A stretch of 60,000 nt of DNA from Tubiluchus corallicola (lineage: Eukaryota; Priapulida; Priapulimorpha; Priapulimorphida; Tubiluchidae). The notes beneath the pieces were generated by a model. That model was not told where the DNA came from, made no database searches, and worked only from the letters and a program-made list of their open reading frames with translations. Shown here piece after piece: positions 1 to 37,500 of this stretch. The position numbers and the translations under genes were made by a program. The DNA lies in NCBI GenBank assembly GCA_030141605.1, contig JAQGDQ010000009.1, forward strand, positions 529,001 to 589,000. The letters run 5' to 3'. Numbering within the stretch: position 1 is the stretch's first letter; each line of letters opens with the position of its first letter.

Positions 1-2455
1 CCTTGGTATTTAGCAGTTATAATCTAAGTACGAAATGTGTTTTTGAATACACAATGTCAGCTAAAATAAACTAGTATGCAAAAAACCTTGTCAGTAAGAA
101 ATCTGTTGTTCCTCACAACCCTCAATTTGAAGACACATTCAAAGAAGTAAACCAGAAACACATGTGAATGCATGATATTAAATCTCCACAGACATAAGAG
201 TGACATTAAAGTCGCAAAAAAGGCAAAATCATATATCTAGGCAAATTCATACAAATAAGGATTTACATATTCTGTCATCAAACAAGTATATGTACTAAAT
301 GCTTTTTTTAAAAGAACATTGTGCAAAATCAGTGATGCGTGATTATATCAAGGCAAAAAGATCAATAAACAGATTTGTTTACTAGTTCTAGTTCAAAAAC
401 ATGGATTTAGTTTAAAGCTAATGATAAAAAAACTAGATGTGCATTCACAGACAAGAATTTCATGGAAGCTGATGGTTCCAGAAATGCTTGCATGTGTATT
501 TAAAAAGCATAAGAGATGTGAAGGGGAAGTAGAGACAACTCTACTGCATGTGTGACAAAAAAGTGCAGAATATACAACATAATCATTGCTGGAACACTCC
601 TATATGAAAATAAGTTAATCTCCTTGTAAAATAATATAAACAAACAATCTCTTTTCAGAGTAACAGATACATAAAGAAGGCGAGAAAATTTAGCATTAAT
701 CAAGAAACTAGAACTACAGCTAACACTTGGGTCTTTCATAGCCGAAAAACACGTCTAATGTTCGGTTTAGCCTGAAAACTACACCTACAAAATAGGTTTA
801 ACAATTAGTATGTGTGTGTACAAGAAAGGATAAACATAATGCAAGGAGCCTGAAGGAAGCTCTTTGTTTTACTTCAAGTAGTTAAAGAGAGTCTGCCCTA
901 AACCAGTAAGAAATTATAGTACGAGGGGAAACATAAAAGCTACAAATAAAAAAATAAACTGGCTAAAGTCAGAGAAATCATTATCAGAACAAAACAAGCA
1001 CCAAAGCAGTAACAGTGACAACTTTTAACAATCTGTCAGCATGGTGCCCATAAGTGTAAGCTGTTATTAGAATCAGACAAGTTGGTTGTATCATAACAGC
1101 AGAAATTGCTCCAGATGAAAATAGCAGCTCTGTTCTGATAGTCTTTGAACGTGGAAGATCATTCGGCGTTCGCACCCAGTAAATTTCCGCACTATAGTAC
1201 GGTTTTCGCACATACGGTCTGCTAGTCAAATTTTTACCTAAATGGCGACGAACATTTCAGCATTGATAGTATTGGCATACCTTACAATGTCACATCCACA
1301 TATCAGTCGTTAAGTTTTCGGAGAACCGGACTGGTTCTATACACTTGCACTTCAATGCATGCTGAAGTACAGGTATCGTTTGAAACATCCTCCTAGCACT
1401 GAGGGTCGAAAATAGCAAAGCATGTAGTTTTGTTTAATCACTATCAGATCTTTACAGTTCACCAGGAAAGCCAAAGGAATGAAAATCGTAAATCAAGTGA
1501 TCATGTCTGGTGTAAATGAATCGCTCGCTTCTTGCTCTGGATAATTCTACCAGCAATTAATATTCAGAAGAAAATTCACATTATTTTATGCACACATCTT
1601 AAAAGGAACAATACAATTTAGTTATTCAAAACTCGCATCCTTTGTTTAAATGGCAGCCATTGCATAAAAGGCACAATTGGTAGCAATTTACAGACTGCAA
1701 CTTTCTCAAGTGACAAGTATGTCATCAATAAGTAAATTTCGCTCGATCATTTACTGTGTATTTACGATGCAACTCTCTTCTTGAATATAATTATTGACAC
1801 GCTTTCCGTAGCAAAAATAACACCAAGTAACAACGTCAAATGGGCCGCAGTCCACTGTAAAACAACATTATAAAATATGACCCTTATTTTAAACAACCTC
1901 CTTAAAATTTTAATTTGCTTTTTAACTTTTTTTCGCCTTTTTTATAAAATATAGCTCATTTCATAGACAAGTTATATGTATAAATGTTTATAAAATTATA
2001 AATGTTAGAAAATATCGTATTCCCCCTCAAGCACACGATATTATGTGTACATACAGTTGTGCAATCAACAACCATTTTCTAGCAACTTACGGCGGAAATA
2101 TTAAACAATAACGTGCGGCATCTAATTAAAAACTCCGTTATAAAAAATCAATATACACTAAACAACGTTCTCAAGTGTGGGCATAAGGGCTATTTCTCTG
2201 CATAAAAATAGTCACCCACACATTGCACAGTGGAGTCCCGTCATCTTCACGCACACACACTGGTGGACTGCAACACCAATGGGCTTTGTTGGCAGGAGGT
2301 TTTGTTCAGATGGACTGTATTCAGCTTTTTGAGGAATAATAACACTGTCTTGTATTTACATCGGTCACGCTGGCGCCAGAGACTAATAATAATAATCACA
2401 ACCATGGATCTGGCCCCGCGCGTGCAAACCCGTGATCAATTGACCTCACCATTGT
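1..2455. other. Downstream of YAP stop: 3' UTR and flank, no gene seen
   Basis: AT-rich DNA with only short chance reading frames. Part of it must be the YAP 3' UTR on the minus strand, but the end cannot be fixed. A variant poly(A) signal ATTAAA reads on the minus strand at 1913-1908. No RNA gene or transposon end was recognised. Confidence 0.5.
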
Positions 2456-28033
<25,578 letters not shown>

Positions 28034-28504
28034 TGTATGTTGTAACGACAAACCTTACAAATGTATTATTTATGTCTTTGGTTCCTTACCAGTTATAGCT
28101 TTAATAATTAGACAAACACGGTAATATTAACATAAAATCAATCACAAAACGAATTTACACTTTTCCTTTGGCTTTCCAGTCTTGTTTTCGAGGATACACT
28201 AAATTCTGCCGAACTACACACAAACTAGGCAAGTGCAAATCCAAGTATAACTTGTGTGACTGCGCGGAAGAACGGAGTTCTAAAAAAACTCATCAACTTG
28301 TGCTTACTACTGTAGCAAAAACAATCGCATTAGTTATTGTTTCTTGAATTTCGTGAGTCACACACTTCATTTTCTATAAACCATACGTTTCAGTACTAGA
28401 AAACTAGTACCGTGCATCATAAAAACTCCTACAGTAATAACTTTGCCCCTTAATATCACAAACTTTCCTAGAGATCCGGTCGGAGACCAACCGTGAACTT
28501 TGAT

Positions 28505-28512
28505 TGACGTCA
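28505..28512. promoter_or_regulatory. Perfect CRE/ATF palindrome TGACGTCA upstream of YAP
   Basis: TGACGTCA lies 472 bp upstream of the YAP ATG. This octamer is the full CREB/ATF site. Whether it is inside the promoter is unknown, because the transcription start is not visible. Confidence 0.35.
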
Positions 28513-29853
28513 TGAAAACTCTGTGAATTCGAGGTTGGGATAACCATGTTACGTGTAGAAGGGATTTCATGTAGTCATTATTAAAATATACTATAAAATT
28601 TCGGTTAATTAGCAGATATAAAGCAGTTGAAAACTAAAAAAACTTCTATATATATAATTAACGTGATGTTTTAAGAAATGTGCGCCAACGCAGTACTGAA
28701 ATACCAATATGTTTTTACATAGAAATAATGCATGCACGCAGTAGGCTTAGGACTTTTAAATTTGCAAGAATACTTTTACATAATCATTTTTCGATTCTTT
28801 TTTGCTGTTTAATTTATAGTCAAAAATTCTGTATGATATAAGTTACATAATATTTACAGTGACGTTTCATAAATTAACAGTCTTAAAGTTAAATCTTAAA
28901 ATTAAATATAATAATAACGTTGACAAAATGTAAAAAAATATAATTAAAAGTATTATAAAAGTCATCGTTTTGTGCTTTGTAATAATGCAATTTTACGAAT
29001 CAAAATCAGCAATAATTATAAGCACGCATGCAGTTTTTTAGACAGTTTCATTTTGTAAGTACAAAAAATTTACACGTAAATTTTATACAATATAATATTT
29101 TATATAGAACTAGTACTGTATTAATTTCATACAATAATATAGTACCATTGTATTTAACTTGAAAGAGCACAACACTAAAGTCTCGATGATTAAAACTTAA
29201 CCTTTAAAGGCCAAAGATGATATTTACTGCTCTTAATTTGTACAGTTCGTAAACCGAGCTCCATTAATTAAACATGCGACGTAAAATAAAGTCAGTTTCA
29301 TGAAATAAAATTTAATTGAAAATATTCCACGCAGTTGACAGCCTATAGATACAGAACAAAATAATATAAACTGCGTTTAAAGGAAATCATATTATGAAAT
29401 AAGTACAGTTTTATAAAAATCCTGTTATTTCATATAAAGTGCAGAAAATTGCTAGTATTGTATTAACTGTAGAATTAAAAAAAAATTTATAAATTTCTAT
29501 AGTAGCTTCACGACGATGCACTACGCCAATGAAGAAACTGGTCATAATTTTTGTTATACTGTTGTGATTAGAGGTTAAGCAAGTACACTCATAGAAACCC
29601 CATGTTTTTCTATAAAATAATTGTCGATTAAGGATTTAAACTTTACTATGGTTGGTGCGGTAATCACCATGGCAGGCAGTATCTAGTAATGTCTATGAGC
29701 ATCACATGCATGTACAAACAGTGCAAATATATAGTTCATTAATTATAAATGCGCGTGTTCATGCCAAGGTTCATATTTGCACGGTTTATGGCTTCGTGCG
29801 TGGGTGGAGATTTATTATTTATTTATTTCCGTGTAGATGACGCCACGAGCGTC

Positions 29854-29859
29854 CACGTG
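29854..29859. promoter_or_regulatory. CACGTG E-box in the CpG-richer patch
   Basis: This is the canonical Myc/Max and USF site, in the context GCGTCCACGTGTGAG, 1.6 kb upstream of the UTP20 ATG. Ribosome-biogenesis genes are frequent Myc targets, so a link to UTP20 control is plausible but unproven. Confidence 0.3.
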
Positions 29860-31452
29860 TGAGTAGCACTTCAGCAGCATGGCCTCGCCAGGCTTGTCTA
29901 TTAGAATTAGTTTCAATTAGTTTTAAAATTTAAAAGGTAAAACTTGAATATTTATAAGTAGTGATGGGTAATGATGACAAATATCTTAATTAATTGCCAT
30001 TGTTGATTATATTTACCCAAATTAATTAATGGACCCCTTGGCAAGTTAGGTTAGCTAAGCAACTTGCAGCATGTATAAACGCATCAATTTCTTCGCAATT
30101 CATAGGAATTTTGTCGTTGGTGATCGCCGTTTTACTTAAATCCTGAAAAAATTATGTTCTCGAAACATATACGCAACTTGTATACCTAAGCCACAGCTCA
30201 AATTCTAAAAGTTTCTCTTTAGTCTTTACACTACAGGTCTCCGAATGGTAGAATTTATTTTGTCAAATTACAACATAACAGATTATTGTACATTTAACGT
30301 TGATGTCTCCAGAATGATTGAAAATGAATGAATGAACTGTACAATTATATGACGATAAATGTTGTATACACTTATATAGTGTAGATATTAAATTTTGAGC
30401 ATTCTTACAAATGAAGTTCTTGACAAATAACTCACCTTCGTGGTGAGTAAACCCTGATTTCCGTCTCTTGCACCAATCTGTCATCCACCGAGTAGCTAGC
30501 CAAAGAACACCCTTGTCCAGTTATTTGTTGTTGGTTTACTCTCCTCCTAATATACCAAAAGGTTAAACCTCCTAAAATACCTGAGAAGTTATCTATGGCA
30601 GATCCATTGCAATATAAATTGTACCAGTTTGTATTTGCATGCTACTCACGTATGTGTTTGTTAGTTTTATTGTTAACTTGGTGGAGTACTTTGAGGATTA
30701 TTAGAATAAAAAGTACTTATTGGAACAGAGTTATTTTATTTTGGCAATCATGATAATAGAAAGTATTTTAGGCATGAAAATATTTCACTAATTTTGTTAT
30801 GACCTGTTATCTTCTTTGTTAGTGGACAAATTGCCTTTATTTAACTAATTTTAATTAAAATTTAATTAAAGTGAAAAGTTAATCTCATTACAAATTTTTC
30901 TAATTGTACAAAATTACCCTTAAAATTTTGCTGAAAACTGCGATTTAAGTTTATGCTGATGCTATTGCATAGATAGCTTGCTCGAATAAATGAAGCTATT
31001 ACTAATTAGTGAGCTATATATAATTTATATCATAATAGTAATAGTATATCATAATTGTATCATAAAAGTGCATTCAAAGAGGAATACTCAAGAACACTAA
31101 TTAATTTTTAATTCTTGAATTTCTCATTTTAATTTTTTTTATTAACTGTGAACTTGATTTTGTAAGTAATAAATTGTATCTTATGTATTAGTGCTTGTTT
31201 ATTTATTAAAATATTTGTTATCTTTTTCAGTTCATGAATTTTTAAAGTAATTCTTATCTGTAGTAGATTTATCTAGTTATTTTATGTTGTAAGTGTGTTA
31301 CAAGCCCATGTCCATATTTGCATGTGACTTGTTTAATTATCGTTATTAATAGAGTTCTTACAGTCACAAATCAATAAAAAACCAGTTGGAATTTTTTGTT
31401 ACTTCTTGGTAGGTTTATTTGGAAGTCATATATTGTGCAAATCTTCAAAGGC

Positions 31453-31500
31453 ATGGGTGGAGAAAAAGTGTTAAGAGAACAAGGTGGAAATACATTCAAG
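31453..31500 (+). CDS. UTP20: UTP20 exon 1 (start codon)
   Basis: ATG plus 15 codons (MGGEKVLREQGGNTFK), phase 0, donor GTATGC. A possible acceptor CTTGGTAG at 31415-31422 suggests that this exon has 5' UTR upstream of the ATG and may follow a non-coding exon. Confidence 0.8.
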
Positions 31501-34500
31501 GTATGCTGCCAATAAGCGCCATGTAAATCTTATAGTTGTTTTCAGTTTTAAAGCTTCGTATTGTTCTGAAATTCATCTTACTAGGTTTTTCATTTTGCTA
31601 CTAAGGCTGTAACGATGCATCACGATATCTTTTATTATGACACATCTCCAGAGTGTACCCTTATGGTGACAATATAAGCCAATGATATAATTTATCAAAT
31701 TAGCATGCGTAAGCACTAGTACTAGTAAATAGTTTCAGCCCTACTTACTACATGGTTGGTGAGAAAATGAATGTAAAGCACAAACTGTGAAGTCTGGTTG
31801 TATGTGTGTTTTCCTGTTTTACATTTAATTAAGTGTACATTGAAGAAAATGTGCTAAAATACTAATTTTTTGTGGCAATATTATAATACTTTGGCTAACG
31901 TTATTGAAAGGAAGGTTCTGTTATAGTTAGTAATAATAATAATAATAACTTATTAGATATTTAAAATGCATTAATATTAAAATGGACAAATATATTTTAC
32001 ATACATAAGTCACAACACATAAACACATCACAATACATAAACACATTTAAAACAGGCCTGCATAATATACATTTACATTATCTGATGAAGAATTATAACA
32101 GCATCTATAATCCAGCTAAAATTAATATGCCTGCATACACACACTATTAACCATTGCAGATGTATATGCAAAACCACTAGAAATCAGCAAAAAGATCAGT
32201 ACTTTGTGTCCATATTATATTTTTAGTTAACTAAAAAGTTCTTTGTTAAGATGAATTTTAAGAAAAGACTTGAATATTTCAACGTAAGTCATTTTATGTC
32301 TTTAGTTTCAGTCATTTTCTGAGCGAATAGCAGGAATTCGGATAGATGTCATCCACCAGGTTCGAAGGCACCATTCTGAAACGCCAGACGACTCGGACAC
32401 TTTCTTTCATGAAGAACTTGAAAAGTGGTCTGATTTGAACCTAACTGAACATTTTGGCAAGTTTTTATCATTAAAATATTGAATGTTTGTTTTATAAAAT
32501 CATCTACTTGACAATAGTAAGTTGTTAGATGGCCTAATTTCTGTTATGTAATAATGCTGTGTTGTGTTTCAATTAACTCTGTTCCTCTTCACTATGACAA
32601 TGATGTATTGTCTGGTGAGATTGTTTTGATGTATTTTTGTTTGCTTCCAGTACTATTCTATAATCAATATACTAGCTTTTTTAAACATGTTTAACGTGAT
32701 TTTGAGGAAGAAAACTATGTACAGTTTGTAATAAGTTGTGAAAATTGTCCAAATTTCTACAGTGCATAGCAGTTTTAATGAAAGAATTCTAATGTTGTCG
32801 TAACCATAAAGTATTGAGACATGGGGCCAATTATGTCTTCGTAATAATTATTCTTTAACAAAATTAAAGGAAAGCAAGATGATTTTTCATATCCTACCCA
32901 TTTTGATCCCATCTAATAACATGTATACATTTTAATGCCTATAATAATGCTGAAACATTTCTGATAATTACTTAAAAACTTAATTAACGACAGGCCAGCT
33001 TAACTAGTGATGACATCACAACTGAGGATAATTTTCAGCAGCACAAATATACCACGAGCATGTTGGACGTGTTTGTGATTGCGAAAATATAGTGCTATTG
33101 TACAACATTCAGTGTGATGTACACAAACTCAAATTTTAATTTTAATTTAAAACTTAAGTTCACCGCTGTGCTCACACACGACTCTCAAACATGTGTACTA
33201 TGTCGCAACTGAACACCTCTGAACTGAGAGGTAGGGATGTTAAACGCTAAAAATTTGGCATTACGATACAATACTTTTTTTCAACGGTATGATAACGATA
33301 ATCTGTTTTTTAGACAATACGATACGATGTAGTAAATTATTTCGAACAAGAAAAACGATACTGAAGTTAGACAATATATGCAACAGAAAAAGTTTTTATT
33401 TTGGGAATGCACATTTTTTATTAAAATTTTTCTATTAAAATTTACTGTTAATGTTTGGTTTGAAAAACTGTGTTTGAGCTCAGTGAGCCTGTCTATTTAT
33501 TTAATATCGTCATGAGAGTGCTTTTCAGGGAGCCTCAAACATAACAAAAAATGAAACGCTAATTACATTGATTCACTGTTACTTAAATGTCCTATAACAT
33601 TCAACACTTAAATTAGATCAGATTATAAGATGGTGGTACTATACACACCATAAACATAGGCAACTATTATAAGAACCTAGCTTCACGAATCCACATCTGT
33701 CACCGTTAGTCAGTTTTCTTGTGACCTATAAGGCTATAACACATAATTATATTATTATGTCCTCTCAGTATGGCTCATTTCTGCTTGGATTAATTTCTAG
33801 GACTCGGAGAACGAATTTCACATAAATAGGAAGTTTTGCAAGAGTAGGCATTGGTTCTTGTAGAGTAAGAACTTAGAAGCCATGCACGTGTAAGGAATTA
33901 TTTGGCAACAGTTGAATTGTGATGCTTGATAAATTCCGCTTTACTGTTTCTTATCCCCGATTTCTGCTAAGCAGTCACTGCCACTGACAGAATGTAAGTC
34001 ATGTGAGGTATTTCTATGTCTGCCGTACTTTTGCAGGCTGTTTCCCCGATTCTTGTATGCACCGATTACATATCTATGATGAAATTCTCTGCTTCGTTGT
34101 AATAATGATTCATACATGAATAAACGTACTACTATGATAAAAATATCTACCTATGCGAGCTGCACGTGACTGGGAAAGTGACACTGAAAACACGGTACCG
34201 CATGTCAGTGAGATTCAGTCAATGAAGATAGCTGTTATTGCCAGGCAAAAGTACCAGAAAATGATTCCTAGTCTGACAAGCTTATAATTTTAAATAATTC
34301 TTTTTATCGACTTTTTTGCATAATTACTGTAAAAAAACAGAAAAGCAAAGTGAAGCGATTTTATTAAGGTAAACGATAAGCAACAATACGAAAGTCGATA
34401 CGATAATGATATTCCTAGAATATTATCAATACAATAACAATAAAAACAAATTTTTCATATTGATACAATAATTATTGATACGTATCGTGATCGTTAACGC

Positions 34501-37500
34501 CCCTACTGAAAGGTACTTAGCAGCTGTTTTTGTGCAGCTACTTGTGGGATACAAAGACTGGTGCCCATCTAATTAGTGATGGAGTGAAGAACTAGCCTCG
34601 TGATGTGGAATTACATTTCTAAGCTAATAATTCTTTCACACGAGTCGTTCTTGAAAAAATAGTGTTCCTTTTAATATTTTGCAAGGTTTTGAGCTATAGT
34701 TTAAGATGGGGTCCTGTTTTCCTTAATCGCCCCATAATCAATTTTCTTTGGATTGCTCTGCTTTTACTTGGGTTTTGGTTTATATAGTTCAAAGTAGGCA
34801 ACATATGTTGATGTTTCATTTATAGGTCTGCATATAGGTAGCATTACAAAAAAGTAGATTGTTTAGTGAAGAACTGACTTTTGCGTTTAGTGGCCTTCCA
34901 CCGTGAAGTATGGGGGAAAACAGAAACATTTGCACAACTTGTTCACTATCAAAAGGAAATTGTGGATTCACTGAAGAAATACTTGCAGATGACAGACAGT
35001 CTCGCCTTAGATGCTCTAACTCAGTAAGTGTTAGTTTAGATTTATAAGAGGTTTTATATAAACAAAAGATTCTGGTAAGGTGTATGATAAGTTCAATATT
35101 CAGTATACTGTTATGTTGATGAAGCAACGTAAATGAAACATGCATAAAAATTTCTTTTAAGAATATTTTCTAAATAAAAGTGGCTATCAGTTCTCAGTAA
35201 ACGTTGCCAGTTGTTATGTTTGGTGTATGTTTCAGCACCATCGCATTGGTAATTTGCATTTTTTTTATTTAGATTGTTAGTGGCATTTGCCAGAGATTTG
35301 CAGAATGACTTCTATCCGTACTTTCAAGACTTTTTCAACATTCTTGTTCAACTTCTCAACACACAAAAACCAGATACCCTAGAGCATTGTTTTACATGCT
35401 TAGCTTACCTATTTAAATTCCTGTGGCGACATCTTGTAAAAGATTTTGAAAACATCTTCAGGTATGATCTTTCATCATTGCAAGAAGTAGTTCAAGTTTT
35501 TTCATTAAATATTCTACTTCAATTCTAAATTATTTAGATTAAAGAAATCAGCAACAAAAGTAACTTAAGTTGAGAAAAAGGCAGTCAGAAACTTCAAGAG
35601 AATTTTTATTGTTTTAGTACCAATTAATTTGAAATAGGTTTGGTGCTTAAGGATTGATAATCGATAACTGAATTGTATTTTGTTTAATAGTCCCTTGCCT
35701 TACTACTTAATCTGAATGTTTTTTGGGCATCTTTGGTAGAATTTATAGCCCATTACTGAGCAGCAGTCAAAAACTACATATACGGAGGTTTGCAGCTGAG
35801 AGTTTTGCCTTCTTGCTGAGAAAAGTAAAGAAGACTGACTATTTGTTGGATCTAGTCTTTTCATCACTACAAACTAATCGCGAAGTATGCATTTTACTCA
35901 CATCTAAGATTGTACTGTTACATCCTGCAGTTTGTTGCTTTTTAGATGAAACTTTGATCAAATTGCATTAGTTCTCTTCAGGTAATGTCCCCATTATTTT
36001 TGATGCAACACATTTTGTAAAAATATTCGTCCTATTTTATTTTTGCTGTCTGTGGAGCATTTTTGCCTAAAATGTAACAAAATTGTGCTGCTGTATTTTT
36101 ATTAGTGAAGCTTGTTATTTGTACTCATGTCATTATAATGTATGCTACTGTTATTTTTTCCATCCAAGTTAACAAACACAGTTAGAAGAGACTGCCTTTT
36201 TGTGTTTACTGGCAGGGCTCATGTTCTAAACTTCTGTATCAAGGCTGTAATGTTCCTAGAGGGATTTGTGCCACTGAAATGTCCTCTTGGTTCCAAGAAA
36301 GGCTTTGGATTAACATTTGATCTAGCTTGTGTTCTATGGAGACCAACCACAATGTTGAACTACATTTTAACAAATTAACAATCCCTGAAGTGTTGGTACA
36401 GCAATCTGTGTGACTGGAATGCTTTTAAATGAAGCCAAAAGTTGTTTGTGTGCTTTTTGTTTTTTCGTTATTGTTTTTTAGTTGTCGGTTGGGATCGGCC
36501 ATTTGTTATTTGAAATGGTGAAAGGTATTCAGCATCAGCTACACAGTTGTGCTGATACTATCTTCCCAGCTGTCATTTGGAAGCTGGGTGCCGTGGAATC
36601 CCTGAAGAATCAGGAAATGCAAAGTACACCTCAGGCCTGCCAGGAATTAATATTTGAAGCTCAAAAACAAATGATGGAATTGTTATTGGAGTATTTAAAC
36701 AAGGATTCCTCAGATCTCATTTGGAAGACATTGTTGGTTAGTTTTCGCCAATGTTTTATTTTTTATTATGCATACAGAAGGCCTAAATCTTAAAACAGAA
36801 ATATAAGTTCTATTTCATCTATTTTAATACTACTTTCAGAATACAGAAATGTTCTTGTATAGTATAAGCAATTTTTGCTGATGGTTCATGCTGCAAAAAA
36901 GTAACGGATAATGCCACCTGCTATGTACATACTTCTTTTTCTGTTATTAAAAGCCATTTGTGATGCACAATACATACGTCTTTATACATTAGTCATCTTG
37001 TGAAAACTAAATCAAAATTTATTTCACATAGACTAGCACTTAAAACACTGTTTCTATGACTAATGATATGCTCATCTCAGCATTAGCAGCATCAGAGACT
37101 GTGCTCGTTGAGCATATATGCTGTCGCTAAATAAAGGGACTACAGATTAGGTGTGTTAATTTTCAATTTGCAGTTTTGTCAACATGAAAACACTAAAAAC
37201 AGTACTTATTGCAGTGTAACTTTTCAACTCTCAATGTTTACGTGTTGTTGTGTGTTGAGATTTAATACTCAGGAAAGAGAGAGCTTGGCTAGTAGAGTCC
37301 AAGACTGTAGCTTTTATGACCAAGACAGTCTTAATATTGAAAACTGCAACCTCAAGACCACAACTTCGAGACAACCATTTCCTTTGAAATTTGCTGTAAG
37401 AGTATTAAAATTGCAATTAAAATATTTTTGCATGAATTCTATATATATAATTTCCATTCACTATAGTGAACTATACTTTGAGTTATTGTGAATAAATAGA

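Larger units (their letters stand above)
28034..31452. other. Divergent intergenic region between YAP and UTP20
   Basis: The two genes start head to head, 3.4 kb apart. The region holds the promoters and 5' UTRs. No TATA box could be tied to a start site. Near 29750-29890 the DNA is locally richer in CG dinucleotides and contains CACGTG. A minus-strand open stretch (30484-30436) ends in a strong donor. Confidence 0.65.
32457..34890 (+). other. UTP20 intron 2, GC-AG type, filled by nested transposons
   Basis: It begins GCAAGT, the usual form of GC donors, and ends GCGTTTAG. About 76 percent of its 2434 bp is a TTAA MITE that contains a hAT-like insertion. Confidence 0.8.

Noticed and set aside
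28034-28051. Starting YAP at the non-ATG codon 28051
   Set aside because: That codon is TTG. The first ATG after the in-frame TAA is at 28033, and animal genes rarely start at TTG.
32456-32470. GT donor GGCAA|GTTTTT for UTP20 exon 2
   Set aside because: It leaves exon 3 out of frame with an early stop, while the GC donor one step earlier keeps frame and length.
36142-36378. Open frame in UTP20 intron 5 as an extra exon
   Set aside because: Exon 5 ends and exon 6 begins in phase 0 and the two are continuous with the family alignment; no similarity in between.
37153-37491. 112-codon frame in UTP20 intron 6 as an exon
   Set aside because: Exon 6 to exon 7 already joins in frame, and the peptide is unlike UTP20.
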